Under the pieces are notes generated by a model. That model did no database searches. It saw only the letters and a program-made list of their open reading frames with translations, and was not told the DNA's origin. A stretch of DNA of 64,000 bases from Zeus faber (taxonomy: Eukaryota > Chordata > Actinopteri > Zeiformes > Zeidae), in contig OY482847.1 of NCBI GenBank assembly GCA_960531495.1, positions 24,139,013 to 24,203,012 of the forward strand. The letters run 5' to 3'. Numbering within the stretch: position 1 is the first letter of the stretch; each line of letters opens with the position of its first letter. Positions 1 through 14,600 of the stretch are shown in pieces. The position numbers were made by a program, and so were the translations under genes.

Positions 1-630
1 TCTCTTCCGTTTGTGCCTCAGAATCATACTCACAAGTTGGGAGGCAGCAAGCTGCAGTGATATGTGACATCAGAGCCCTTAAATGCAGAAACCCAATTTG
101 CGATTTGTTTATCCCTTGGGATAGACTGAGATTATTGAATACTTACATTGAGATGTTTGCTATACTATGATGCAGGCCTCTCCAATTTGTACATTTTCAT
201 GCAGTTGATTATAAAAAAACTACAAAAAAGTTGTATGTGTTGCATGTCTTTGTTAATACTTTCAAATGAACTTGCCATGATCCTACTTGACCAAGAAGTC
301 GTAATATATTTTCACAGGCCTGCATCAAGTGAAGATTCATGCAAGTAAGAATGAATACCACAGTGGCAATACGAGTAAACAGTGTGCCATTACCTGATTT
401 AACTGACCAATATTCTAGTTATTTAATTGAGCTTATTCAACCCTTGCCACCTGCACACATGTTGCTGTATCACCTAACACAAGATGGAGATAGACGCTTC
501 GGAGGAAGGCTGAAATGTAACTAGTTCTAGAATTCCTTCATAGTTACTTTGAGGGGTTTACACATGCTAGTCCACTTCCTAGGGTTAGTGAAAACAGACA
601 TACCACCACAAGAGTAAGAAGAGAATGTCA
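1..630. other. Intron of the giantin-like gene; nothing recognised
   Basis: AT-rich sequence with no exon that continues the phase-1 end of the exon at 2700-2850. A good GTGAGTATG donor-like motif (minus, near 25-33) has no convincing exon before it. Confidence 0.4.
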
Positions 631-1822
631 CACTGATCAACCACAACATTGAAACCACTGACAGGTGAAGTGAATAACATTGATCTTCTCGTTCCAATGG
701 CACCTGTCAAGGGTCGGAATATATTAGGCAGCGAGTGAACAGTCAGTTCTTGTAGTTGATTTGTTGGAAGCACGAAAAATGGGCAAGCGTAAGGATCTGA
801 GCGATTTTGACAAGGACCAAATTGTGATGGCTGGATGACTGTGTCAGAGCATCTCCAAAATAGCAGGTCTTGTGGGGTGTTCCCAGTATACAGTGTTTAG
901 TATCTACCAAAAGTGGTCCAAGGAATGACAACCGGTGAACCGGCGACAGGGTCACGGGCGCCCAAGGCTCATTCATGGGAGTGGGGAGCGAAGTCTAGCC
1001 CGTCTGGTCCGATCCCACAGAAAAGCTACGGTAGTACAGATTGCTGAAAAAGTTAATGCTGCTATGATAGAAAGGTGTCAGAACAAACAGTGCATTGCAG
1101 CTTGTTGTGTATGGGGCTGTGTGCCCATGCTGACCCCTGTCCACTGCCCAAAGCACCCATAATGGGCACATGAGGGTCAGAACTGGATGATGAAGCAGTG
1201 GAAGGTGGCCTGGTGTAATGAATCACGTTTTCTTTTACCTCATGTGGATGGCCAGGTGTGTGTGTGTGTGTGTCGTTTACCTGGGGAAGAGATGGCACCA
1301 GGATGCACTATGGGAAGAAGGCAAGCTGGCAGAGGCCGTGTGATGCTCGAGCAATGTTATTCTGGGAAACCTTTGGTCCTGGCATTCATGTGGATGTTAC
1401 TTTGACACGTACCACCTACATAAACACTGTTGCAGACCAAGTACACACCTTCAGGGCAACGGTATTCCCTGATGGCAATGCCCTCTTTCAGTAGGATAAT
1501 GCTTCCTGCCACACTGCAAAAATAGTCCAGGAATGGTTTGAGGAACATAGCAAAGAGTTCATGGTATTAACTTGGCCTCCAAATTTCCCAGATCTCAATC
1601 CGATCGAGCATCTGGAACAACAAGGCCGATCCATGGGGGCCAAACCTCGCAACTTACAGGACTTCAAGGATCTGCTGCTAACTTCTTGGTGCCAGATACC
1701 ACAGGACACCTTCAGAGGTCTTGTGGAGTCCATGCCTTGATGGGTCAGAGCTGTTTTGGCGGCACAAGGGGGGCCTACACAATATTAGGCAGGTGGTTTT
1801 AATGTTGTGGCTGATCAGTGTA
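631..1822 (+). mobile_element. Tc1-like DNA transposon, dead copy
   Basis: Terminal inverted repeats CACTGATCAACCACAACATT (631-650) and its near-complement ending at 1822 bound the element, with a TA at the right end as expected for Tc1 insertion. Inside, a transposase reading frame starts at 779 (MGKRKDLSDFDKDQIV). It continues in pieces: HGRPRLIHGSGERSLARLVR at about 950-1010, then DLNPIEHLEQQGRSMGAKP, then an SWCQIPQDTFRGLVESMP end near 1735. In-frame stops (for example at about 837 and 1738) and frameshifts show it is inactive. It lies in a giantin-like intron, opposite to the gene. Confidence 0.85.
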
Positions 1823-2699
1823 TGTTAAAAAATATTTGGTCTACTGTTCAAAACTACTGCTCTTACTGTGATCACATAAGAGATCAGTACAAAGGCAGAC
1901 CGGGAATGGAGGAAAAAAGGAAAGGGAAAGAGGGAAGAATCGCACGACAACAGAAAAGAGAAGAAAAGAATAAAACAATCAACAGTTTCTAAAGCACGAG
2001 GTGCCACTGCACTGCCTGTAGTTTACCCAGAGTAGAAACAAGTTTGGGCAAACAGCCGACAGTACAGTGAGCACCACCCGTACTGGGGAGGGAGGAAGGG
2101 GACCTGCATGCACAAAACTGATGGGACACTGTTCTGAATGGCTGCCCCCATCCCTGGAGCAGCGGGAGTGGTGGGGGGCTGAGGTCCAGGTGGATGGGAG
2201 GCAGCACAGGGCCGACCAAGTGCTCGTCGTTGACAACAGAGGAAACAGTAGGAGGGGGCAAAAAGATAATGATAATCATGCTTAGTCAGACAGCAGACAG
2301 AGCAAATAATAAAGGAAATTAAATGCAAATTCACTTTCAACTATATGGCGCTGCTACAAGGGTGGGACAAATAAATTATTTATGAAATGAATGCAATGGA
2401 TGGGAAGACAATCAAAGTATTCCTTTTCAGTTATGAGGAGTGTGTTGCTCTGTTTTGGAGGATAGGTGTGTGCTATATCCTTCTCCCCACTGGGGTGAGG
2501 AAATCAGTGAGGTTTAGTAAAAAAATTATAGAGGGAAATACCAGCGTTTTCTTTCAATACAACCACAAACAGATACTGATACTGGACTTGCTTGCCTGGA
2601 TTATCTCTGAGGAGCAGCTTGGCGTGAGGTTGTATTTCCACCTAGCTGCTCCTCACTACTCTGCCATCAGGCTGTGTTGGCATCAGCCTCTGGCCTTAC
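1823..2699. other. Intron of the giantin-like gene; nothing recognised
   Basis: A purine-rich stretch at 1900-1975 and mixed sequence. Overlapping ORFs on both strands here have no recognisable domains or splice context. Confidence 0.4.
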
Positions 2700-5600
2700 C
2701 CTCCCTCTCCTCCTCCATGTGGGATATGCGCAGCACCATGGTGGCCTTCTCCTCCTTGGCACGGTCTCGGGCGCTCACGGCCTCAGCCACCATCTCCTGC
2801 CACTCCAGCACCTGGCTCTGGGTGTCGTCAACGCTGCCCGACTCGCTTGCCTGAGGAGAAGAATGCAATTCATTCCAGAACGAGGAGAATTTATATAAAA
2901 AAATAAAAATAAAAAACATTCCAAACTAGCACAAAATCCAAAGGTACATCAAATAAAACATGGAGGCCTTCTGACCTGAGAGGCAGCCCTCTTGGTGACC
3001 TGCTCCAGGTCGGCCTGCAGCGTCCTCTGCTGCTCCTCATACACGACCAGCTTCGTCTCCAGGATATCTACATGGCACACATTGGCACACACAGCTTAGT
3101 CAAATACGGTCCAGAACTTCCAGGATATCACATACACTGAGATAATCAACAATAACAGTATTTTCTACTCATTGAGAATCGCTGAAGAATTAAGGTAATC
3201 CTTCAAGGACTATATCATCATGACTATTTAATTGCCTTCTATTAGTGTAACCCACTTTGGGTTGCATGTTGTATATGGGGGGGGGTTAAGGGAACACATT
3301 TTGCACACCTGTCCCACTCTCCAACAGTACATAACAGTAAATAAAAACACTGTGTTTTTATTTTACATCTCCTTTTGGAACTAAACAAGCGCGTATGGAA
3401 CAATATGGAACAAAACCATACATGTTGTGTTAAGTTGTTTTATTTAGAGAAATGGGGCACGGCTCTCCGTGTTCCTCTCCGCCATCGGGGCGCACTGAGA
3501 GCCCTGTCTGGGTCCGTTTTCGGACGCGGACAATTCACACATGTAAAAATATATTTATGATCCCCCTTATTTATAATTCCTCATTGAAATGTTATCCCTA
3601 TGCATTTTATAAGCTTCTATCTGTTTTATCCTATTATTGAATTGCAGTGACAGACAAAAAAATGTAATTAAATAAATAAATGAATAAAATAAAGACTCGA
3701 TTTTCAGGGGGGAGCCCTAATAAATAAAGTTTATTATTGTTATTTTAGACTAAGCAGACAAGACAGAAAGAGAGGCATTTGCCGCTGGTGATTTGTTAAG
3801 GCTCAGAAAACGTTAGGTGTGGTACCATTCTTAGCTTTGAGCTCCTCATACTGATCCAGTTTCCAAAGGCTGTCCTCCCTGTCCTCCTCCAGCTCTGTGA
3901 TGCGGCTCCGCAGAGCTGCCAGGTCGGGTGGGGCTCCTCCGGCCTAAAAGAAGTTAAATATAGTGAATTATTATTATGTTTTGCTCTTTAAAGCCAGCTA
4001 TTACACAGACAATGTTGAAATTAAGACCTCATAAATGAAGATTTAAGGCCTAATATTTGTAAAACTTAAATGTTTTAGTGGAGCTGCGATTCCAAACATG
4101 TGACGCCTGTTTAGTATTTATTATAAACCACTTGCCAACGCTTCACCACCTTTTATCTGGCCTTTGTTTGCAGCAAGAGTGAATGCATTGACAGAGACCG
4201 ACCTGGCTTTTCCGCAGCTCTTCTTCCAGCTGTCTAATCCGTGATTTAGACCAAGCCTTCATCTTCAGAAACTTGGCTTCTGATTTACTGGCCTCCTCCG
4301 TCTTTTGCTTAGCTTTTGCTACAAAAGAAAAAGTAAAGGTATCCAGGGATTAGAGACACATGACTTTACAGACACATGACACCATCTTTTCCAGAGATTA
4401 AAAAATTCATTGAGAGAAGACAAACTTTTTCGTACAACTTTTAGTATCGCACCTTTGAGGTAAACATTCTTTTGAGTTAACTTGTAAGTCTGTCTGTCTA
4501 ACAATGGCTTTCAAATCCCATAACCCAAACAAAATTGTAAAAGCCCAGTAAATGCCCACGTGAAAAAAATAAAACAAAGAAAACAATGAATAATATAATA
4601 AAAAAATTAGAATAATTAAATGTCAACATGACTTGCTCAAATTCTAAACACACTGCAGACACCGAATAATCATGGTAGGACGTAAAGCTCCAACCTTCCA
4701 GCTCCGACAGCCGTTGCACAGAAGTAGCATCTATTGGCATGTCCCCACTTCCTCCCGCTGGCTGGTTTGCAGGAGGCTGGTTTGCCTGCCTCAGCTGCTC
4801 CAGCTGACCCAGGAGGCTCTGCCGGGTCTGTTCTATCTGGGCCTCGTGTCCCTCGGTTATTCTCCGTATCTCCGCCTGCTGCTTCTCCATCAGGTCGCGG
4901 AGCTGCGCCCGCATCACATGCTTCTCGGCCTCCAGCTTGGACTCTAGGCTCTCCCGCTCCACCTGCAGACGACGAAGGCGCTCCATCATCTCCTGCGGGC
5001 AGCGAGGAGGGGACGATAGGCATATAAACAAACAGAAAGACAGAAGGGGAAAAAGGAAAAATGGTTTTAATTATGACTTAATTTCATTTTGACTTTTTAA
5101 AATCCCACCAAGGACCCCCCTTACAAATTGGCAGCCAGAAGATAAACAAACAATTTAATTGATCATTAAACCGCCATTTAAAGTGGCCAACTTTCGATTA
5201 AATGCATCAAGGCGATATATGACGGTGCCTGAGTGAGAGGGATGGATCAAGTGGTTGCCTTATAGTAGACCAGAAACAGAAAAAAGAACCTTGATCTGCT
5301 GGTCCCTGCCATCCACCTCTCCCTGCAGGACATCAATGACCTGTGTTTTTCCCATCAGCACCTCCTCTTTCTCATGGAGCTTCCGTTTCAGAGCCTTTAG
5401 AAGCTGAGAGAAAAAAAACAAACAAACAAAAAACGAATTAAAAACATGTAGGCCAACATGTTGACTTAAATGCAAATGAATACCAGGAAATTCTATGCCA
5501 TACATACAGCAAATACATATAATCTACATAAAATGGTCAAAATCAACGTTGATGTAAAATCGCAACAAAATTGAGTTACTTTTCAATGTTTACACTGTTG

Positions 5601-8600
5601 CTAAGCAGTAACTGTACTGGCAGAATCGTGTCACCAAGGCAAATACAAAATGTTGCATTTCCTACTAGATGGTGTGTGTGTGTATAAATGATTGGAGAAC
5701 TACAGTATGTGCAGTATGTGCCCTTTTCTAATTAGCCATCTGTCATCTGTTGATGGTACCTGTTCCAAGTCAGTGCTGGCATCAGACTTGGCTGCGAGCT
5801 TAAAAAGCTCCTGTTCGTGCATCTGGTTAACCTCCGTCAGCTTGTTATCCTTCGCCAAGATTATGTCTTTGAATGTCTGGATCTAAAAAAAAAAAAAAAT
5901 GTTTTCAAAGAGAATAAGCATTTATCTTTTAAACGGATAAACAGCGGCTGGTGACAAAAACAGTGCTGGTCTCATCCAAAGAGTTCATACATCTTAAGTG
6001 GGGAGACAAGAATTACATAAATGTACCACTATACCCCAACCACCAGCCACAAATGAATTGAAATCTATTTTCTGAAATATTTTTGTACATCTGACATACT
6101 GAAAAGTAGGAAACAATACACATTCTCATGCTGTACACATTGTTAATATATCAATCTTTAATCAAATCACGACCCGTTGCATCAAAATCAAATCGTGAGA
6201 TCCTGCCCAATATGCAGCCCCAGTAATGGATGGCTCTGGAACCTACGTTCTGCTTGTACATGGTCTCCTTCTGGTGGTATTGGTCCTTCTCTGACACCAG
6301 CAGGTCTTTGAGGCTGTCGCACTGCTCCTGGAGCAGACTGTAGCGCTCTTCTGCCTCGCCCACTTTCTTGGTCAGGCTCTGCACCAGCAGCGGCAGCTCT
6401 TGCAGTGCTGTCGACTCCTCCGCAGCCTGGAGCAGGACAGAGGGGACTCAGATTACCTTAGTGTCCGGTCTCAGAGATACCGATAATAACTATGAGTTCT
6501 TAATAAAAAGAGGACAGTAGACGAGCGTTATTCCCTTCTGGTTTTCCCATTTGTTTAAACCTAATATTGTTATTCACTGAACGTAAAGAGAAAAAAACAT
6601 TGGCAAACACTATTCAAACCTGTCACTTACAGTATAAAATAATCAAATATTTCTGTGAGAATGACAATTCTCAACATTTTAACTGAGTATGCGCTAGGGG
6701 TGCAACAGTACAGTGGGCTCGTGGTTCGGTATGTATCACGGTTTTGGGGCCACAGTAACGGTATGGTTCCAGTATATATATTTGTATTTAAGAAAAATAT
6801 CAAAGAGGTGTAAAAAGGGTAGGGTAGTGTAACGCTCTGTGTGTATGACTATGAGGGGAGGGAGGAGACAAGGGTTCAAGGTCATTGGTGGGATGTTATA
6901 ATTTGCTTAAGTTCATCCGGTTGGGAGGTGTCCAAGATAGTGGGTAACTCAAATATTAATTTCCGTTTTTTTATTTATATAATATTTAACAAAAAATTCA
7001 CAATAAAAAAAATTATATAAAACCTGTACTATACTTAGTTATTTTTGTGTAGAACAGGTATAAACAATATTTTTTTTCCACACATAAAAAACAAAAGTAA
7101 AATAATTTATTGAAATAAAACCCTCACAGTCAGACCAGTGTGTGTGCCTTCACTTTGTGAACCTGAAGTGACAGAGGGTTCACTCCTTTTCAGCCAGAGC
7201 ACCTCCCGACGAGGCCCGTGCCCGTACGCTGCGCGAACGCGTCCGGCAGACTTCTACAGTGATACCACGATTTCGCTGGTTCCCGTTTACAGGCCTCTGA
7301 TCGCGCGAGGATTGGTGGTGACGAGGGAAGTGAAGCGGTGGACAGGGCAATCAGAGGCTGCGCTTCAGGACGCTCTGACTGACGTCGACTGGGACATGTT
7401 CCAATCGAATTCAAGTGACGTCAGCAAGTTTACGGACATAGCATTGAGCTTCGTGGCTACGTTAGCAGACAGCATCGTTTCCCGCGGTGAAAGTTCAGAT
7501 ATTTCCAAACCAGAAGCCGTGGGTCGATAAATCCATCCGCTGCGCTCTGAATGCTCGCACGGCCGCTCACAACGACGGTCTTGTATCCGGAAATATGGAC
7601 AATTACAAAGCGGCGTCATACAATCTTCGGAGGGCGGTGAAGGACGCTAAACAGACGTACAGAGACTGTAGAGCTACAGATGGAGCAACGGGACACCAGA
7701 CGCTTGTGGCAAGGGATGCGGAATATAACAAACTACAAAAGCAGCTCCTCCCCAGCCGCGAGTCTGGACGCCTCCCTCACCAACGAACTGAACTCCTTTT
7801 ATGCGCTTTGAGTCTGGGAACAGCACCGCTAGCTCACCGGCTAATTGGAGTTACGCGGCTGGGGATGAGCACGCACTCTCAGTGTCCGAGCATGACGTCA
7901 GGAGGGCTCTGATGCGGGTGAACACCAGGAAAGCGGCAGGCCCAGATGGCATATTTGGAAGAGTACTGAAGACCTGTGCTAACCAGCTAGCCCCGGGGTT
8001 CACTACAATATACAACATCTCCCTGGCTGAATCAGTGGTCCCGTCCTGCTTCAAGAGGTCCACCGTCGTTCCTGTCCCGAAGATCACCTCTCCTGCCTGC
8101 TTGAATGACTACCGTCCGGTGGCCCTCACCTCGGTGATCATGAAGTGTTTCGAGAGGCTGATTAATGTGTATATCTGCGCCTCCCTCCCCTGCACTTTGG
8201 ACCTGTTGCACTTCGCGTACCAGCAGAACAGATCCACAGATGACGCGGTCTCCCAGGTACTGCACACCAGGCTCACGACATGGATAGTCCCCACCACACT
8301 GGCTGTCAAGCTGAAGGAGCTCAGACTGAATACTCTGCTGTGTGCCTGAATCCTGGACTTCCTCTCAGCCTGGCCCCAGGTGGTTAGGGTGGGGAATGGC
8401 ATGTCCAGCGTCCTCACCCTGAACACAGGATCCCCCTCAGGGCTGCGTCCTCAGCCCCCTACTTTACTCACTGTACACACATGATTGTGCGGCCACGTCC
8501 AGCTCCAACACCATCATCAAGTTTGCTGACGACACCGTTGTCGTGGGCCTGATCACCGACGGCGATGAGAAGGCCGACGGCGATGAGAAGGCCTACCGCG

Positions 8601-11600
8601 AAGAGGTGGCTGACCTGTCACTCTGGTGCCAGGACAACAGCCTCCACCTGAACGTCAGCAAAACTAAGGGGCTGACTGTGGACTTTAGGCGCCCTTGGTG
8701 ATTAAAGGGACTTCTGTCGACAGAGTGAGCAGCTTCAAGTACCTGGGAGTCCACATCACAGAGGATATAACATGGACTTTGCAAACAGACATTCTGGTGA
8801 GAAAGGCGAGGCAGCGTCTTTACCACCTCAGGCGGCTGAGGAAATTCCGGGTCTCGGTGAGGATCCTCAAGTCCTTTTACTGTGGAGCAGTGGAGAGCAT
8901 CCTGACAGGCAACATCACTGCCTGGTTTGGGAACTGTACTGCCCAGGACAGGTGAGCCCTGCAGAGGGTGGTGCGTTCAGCTGAACCTACCACTGGAACT
9001 ACACTCCCCTACCTGCAGGACTTGTACACCAGGAGGTGTAATAGCAGAGCCCGCAGGATCATGAAGGATACTCACCACCCCAACAACGGACTGATCCAGT
9101 TGCTGTGGTCAGGCAAGCGCCTCCGCAGTCACACAGCGAGAACAGAGAGACTGAGACGGAGTTACTTCCCGCAAGCCATAAGAACTGTCAATGCTGACCT
9201 CACCAGGGGTCCTCACTGACCACACACATAGGCTCCACTACCTTACTGTACTGTATGTAGCATACTGTACCGCATACTGTGTCACTGTTCTGGGTTGTTC
9301 GGTGTTTCCGTATTGCTAGGCCGTACTGTTGTATACTGTGCTGTATATCTCACAAACGCTACCTCACTTTATTCACATGCCACTTTAATGCACATATCTG
9401 TATATACATAAATAGCCTATCCCATATACATAAGCCTATTCCCTTTATTTATTTTGTACCCCCACCCTGCATTACCCTTGAGTTCTTATTTTATTTTAAT
9501 CTATATATTTTTATTTTATTCTCTAGTATTCGACCTACTGCATTACATTTTAGGAATCAGTTAGCTAGTCAAGTAGAAATTCTTAGGTAGCTACTGTGTT
9601 AAGTCTAGAACATATTGTGTGTAATCACTGAGTGCATTGCATTGACATTTCACAGCATATATGTATGAAAGTATGTATATGTATGTGACAACATCACAGA
9701 GGACTTAACATGGACTGTTCACACAGACACTCTGGTGAGAAAGGCGAGGCAGCGTCTCTACCACCTCAGGCAGCTGAGGAAATTCCGGGTCTCGGTGAGG
9801 ATCCTCAAGTCCTTCTACTCTGGAGCAGTGGAGAGCATCCTGACAGGCAACATCACTGCCTGGTTTGGGAACTGTACTGCCCAGGACAGGCGGGCCCTGC
9901 AGAGGGTGGTGCGTTCAGCTGAACGTACCACTGGAACTACCCTCCCCCCCTTGCAGGAGTTATACACCAGGAGGTGTAGTAGCAGAGTCCGTAGGATCAT
10001 GAAGGATCCTCATCACCCCAACAACGGACTGTTTCAGCTGCTGCGGTCAGGCAAGCGCCTCCGCAGTCACGCAGCGAGAACAGAGAGACTGAGACGGAGT
10101 TTTTTCCCTCAAGCCATCAGAACTGTCAACGCTGACCTCACCAGGGGTCCTAACTGAGCCATGCACTAGGCTCCACTACCTACTGTACTGTATGTAGCAT
10201 ACTGTACCGCATACTGTATCACTGTTCAGGGTTGTTCGTGATGCCGTATTGCTGCGCCGTACTGTTGTATACTGTGCCGTATTATCCCAAACACTACCTC
10301 ACACTATTCACATTCACATGCCACTTTAATTCACATGCCACTTTAAATGCACATATCTGTATATACATAGGCATATTCCTTCAACCTATTCCATTTTATT
10401 TCAATTTATTTTTTATTGTATTTTATTCTATATATTTTTTATCTTATTCTATAAGTATTCCACTTATTGTATTACGTTTTAGGAGTCAGTTAGTCGGTCT
10501 ATTAGAAGGGAATTTTCTACTTTTTATTTTATTTTATTTTTGTACTTTTTCCTAGGACTTATTGTGTGCTATCACCGGGTGCGTTGCATTATATTTCACT
10601 GCATATATGTATGGAAGTATGTATATGTATGTGACAAATAAAAATCTTGAATCTTGAATCTTGAATCTTGAATCAAATAAACCTCTTGAATTTAGAATCT
10701 TGAATAATGCTGTGCCGAACAGTTCGATAACATACCATGTACCGTTGCATCCCTAGTATCTGCAAATTTAGCATACTCTATCAATGATCTACTATACATG
10801 CTCAAAAAATAAGTGCCATGTCATCATTCGAGACGCTGAGATGCATTTCACGCCAGAGCTCTGAACTCTGACCTTCGGCTGCAGAGCAGGTGAGGAGCTG
10901 CCGGGCTGATCTCCAACCAGCGCCGTCTGCAGATGTACAATGTAGGCCTCTTTCTCCGCCAGCTTGCGCTCCCTCTCCGACAGCAAGGCGTCCATCTCCT
11001 CGCCACGCTGCTGCTGTGAGTGCACCTCCCTCCTCTGGGGGAGAAATGAGTCGGTCTCACAGTTGGAAAGCGAAGCGTCATTGCATGTTTGACTGCCTGC
11101 CATCACTCTGCAAATAGGAACCTAAGGAAATGGGAGCTGTGCCCTGCTAGTCTTGCATAGTGAGACCTATCTCCACACTTTGTTTTGCGCTGTGCCAGCA
11201 CTGGGGAAAGGTCTGGCTCAAACCCACTGTCATTCTGGTATAGGGGAAAAAATGCTCTGTCTTGTCTGTGTTTTTTAAACCAATCACAATTGCCTTTGGC
11301 GGGGCTAAGCCCAGGATGCAGCAACATTGCCCATCAAAATAGCATTGGGCGTGAACTGGTTTTAGTGGAACCTTTGCATGTGGGGAAACGAGCCCTGGCA
11401 TTAAAATGGCCAAATCCCAGCGAAAAAACGGCACATACAACAGTAAAAGACGTATTTTGACTATGTGATATGACTTCACTAGTAAAAAAAGACAAAACAA
11501 AAATTGATCACCTCGTAGGTTGCTAGCTCGGAGGTTGTTGGTGTTTCATGTAAAAACGGGGACTTTGAAAACGGTAACAAGCAGATAGCAGAAGGGGAGG

Positions 11601-14600
11601 AGAATGCCAACTGAAATAGTCCCCCAATGGCAGGCTTCATACCAACAACGTACCTGGTGAGTCAGACTAGGCTATCCAACCGATAATAAAATGATACAGT
11701 GATGCTTTCCAAACACCTCTTTTCCCACCACCCGAGGGAAATGTAAGCTATGAGGATACAGCTAAAATACTAAAATAGGGGAAGCCCATTGTTGTTTTCC
11801 CTGCTAAGAAGCCACTTTGATTGTTTGGATCATTGGTTCTCAAACTTAAATGACCAGGACATATTGTCTTCTCCTAGGTAGGCTGCACTGAACATCAATG
11901 GGAAAAAAAAAAGTTGTTGTTTTTTTAGCACCACAAATTATTGAATTTCCTAATATTGTCATGCATTACTGAAAGAGCAACTTTGAGGTTGGCACTCCTA
12001 GTGAATTAATGTGTGGTGAAATTAGGTAGCAATTTGATTCAAATTCTTAAATGAATAAAAAAAATGGAACCTGCTTTATAGTTGACGCAGTCATAATGTT
12101 GTTTAGTGCTTGCCCCATAAATTCCGCCCCCGATTTCAGGACAGGTGAGCAGGGCGAGAGTGAGGGGACAGCCCCACCCGCACCTCGGCCACCCGCCACC
12201 GTTAAGCAGCATATACAGTGCGGGGAGGGAAAATAAATAATAGAGAGATAAATAGATAAATAGACAGACCAGGCGAGGTCGCTCTATTTAGATGTATACA
12301 ACAAGGGGGGGGGCGACGACAAATAATAGAGAGATAAATAGATAGACTGACGTGGTGAGGGGGCACTCCCACCCCCTTAAGCAGTGGATGGTACAGCGCA
12401 GGGAGTGAAAATAGATAATAAATAGAAAAATCGATATTAGATAAATACATTGACAATAAAAACACACTGTTTTTTTATTTGTTTTTGCGCGCTTGTTTTC
12501 GATTTGAGATCGCTCCAATCTCAAACATTTGAGAGAGAATCAGAGAGTGAGATGGCCGATGGCTCATATATAAAGCCGATATCATGTGGTTTTTTTTTTT
12601 TTTTTGCAAGTTAAATGAACATTTATTCAACACTAATGTTATTGTCTGTATTGTCTCTGCAGTGCACTTATTTTTAATAAAAGAAATGTATCAACTAAAT
12701 AAATGTTCACAGGTAATGAAAAAGCTAAACTATGTAAAAAATAAAAAAAAACCTTATGAATGAAAAATAAATAATTATAAACGATAAAACAATAATAATA
12801 AACTGTGCCATATTATAGTCTGGTCGGGAAATAGTCTCCCCGTTACAGAAATGCAGGATCTATTATTTAGTAAAGTATTTACACAAAAACATCCAGTTTG
12901 TACTCAGTCCTACAGCAATGGAAAGCAACGTTTTCTTTTTACTTTGAGTGGGCATCGAATCTAAAAAGAACTGTGTTGTGTTAAAAAAAGTGTTTCATAC
13001 AAGTTATGAAACACACTAAAATAAATAGATCTAAAATAAAAACACAGGAAAATCACCACGAGGACACATGCACAGTGCAGTCTGGAGGAGAAAAAACAAA
13101 CTCCACTCCAATTCTCCGAGTTAGGTTTATGTTTTGCCTAAATTGCGAAGTATTTCCAAACAGCATTCCTGCTGTTTCTTTCAAAAGCGTTTGCGGGGAC
13201 TCTGCACTTGCCATCTTTAATGAGCTAACACCATAACAAACTGAACTGGATGAGACTAGTGAAGACAGCGAGTGGGGGAGAGGAGGCGGGGCTATGTACA
13301 TAAAACAAATGAAACGGTTTCAAATATTCAGAAGCGTATGTATCGAGAAATCTATATTTTTGACAACACTAGTCTGCAGACATTACTTGTTTATTGGCCT
13401 CGTGAGTGCAGGCATCGGCCGATGACGATTATCTCAAAATGCGCCATAGCAACCACCATAGCAACATATTGCTTGTTTCATTTTGCCGTTGTACCTCTCC
13501 CACATGCTGGTTTTGTTCCTCCCCCTATGCCATTCAGAAAGTGCTGTTATCACGTTTCCATCTACCGTGTCCCATCTGAACGCAGCATTAGTTGTTGAGC
13601 AACAATAAACATATATTTCCTCCTCTGCATCGAAAACTCCCGTTGTCTACGCGCAGCCATGTTGTTTGTAGTTCTTCCGGAAGCCTCCATCAACTTCTAC
13701 TACTACTTCCTGCTCCACTGGGCATTTTGGGGGCAAGTATAAAGCAGGCTTAAGCCATCAATGCAACAAAGCCGTATGAGGAAGCGCTCGATCGGTGGTC
13801 AATATTAAACAGTGAAGCAGAAATACTGCACCTTGTCTTCCAGTTCTGATTCTCTTTGTGCAAGCTGATGCTCCAGCTCCTCCACCTTCTTCTTCAGCAG
13901 GACCACCTTTCCCCGACTAGCCTGTTCCCCTCCCTCCTTCCGCCCAAACAGGGAGATGCAGAAACAGAGTTTAAAGTCCCAGCAGTGTGTCTGATGGTTT
14001 CAATGTGTTTCTACATGTGTGCTGATATGTGTGCATGCACATCGTTACCTTCTTAGTGGGGGTGCCCTCCCCACCCTGTTGTTTCCTCAGCTCCTCCAAC
14101 TGGGCAGTCAGGGATGTCACCTTGGCCTTGTTCTGCAGACGTAGTTTGGACAGCTTGTTCTCACTTGCCTCCTTCTCCGCCTGAGACAAAAAAAGAAAAG
14201 GCAATGGAACTTGAAGAATTGTATAAGCCTGTCTGTCACCTAGGACAGGGTGATCTAAAGGAATTTATTACCATGATAATCACAGCAAATTTTACACAAT
14301 AACAATATACGGGTGAGGAGAAAATAATGGCTACATTGCATGAAAAAGGAATTTCACCTTGAAGTAACAAAATCACAACTGCAAATGCAACTGCAACAGC
14401 GAGTCTTATTAGGTTGATTGCCATATGTGACCCACCGCAGCAAAACTCCCCATCTCGCGCATTTCTAAAATCGGCAATGTCGCTCTCACTTGTCTGTGAA
14501 AACTTTCTTCTCCGTATCGTTATGGATTACGCGAAGCGGGTGGCGGAAGCTCTGAATCATATTTCAGACCTTAATCTGACCAGTGCGATAGATCCAATCA

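Larger units (their letters stand above)
6695..10755. mobile_element. hAT-like DNA element, copy 1, interrupted by non-LTR insertions
   Basis: The left end TAGGGGTGCAACAGTACA (6695) and right end GTACCGTTGCATCCCTA (to 10755) are imperfect inverted repeats of the hAT type. The 8-bp flanks GTATGCGC (6687-6694) and GTATCTGC (10756-10763) match at 6 of 8 positions, fitting an aged 8-bp target duplication. Internal sequence at 6700-7210 matches copy 2 (17198-17760), including the phrase TCCTTTTCAGCCA. It carries no transposase and has been split by retrotransposons at about 7215-10675. Confidence 0.75.

Noticed and set aside
1-60. Possible next exon of the giantin-like gene at the left edge
   Set aside because: No frame continues the phase-1 exon end, and the only acceptor-like site has a poor pyrimidine tract.
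4670-5027. Alternative ORFs overlapping the 298-bp coiled-coil exon
   Set aside because: They are shadows of the giantin-like exon at 4695-4992, which has matching splice phases and coiled-coil composition.
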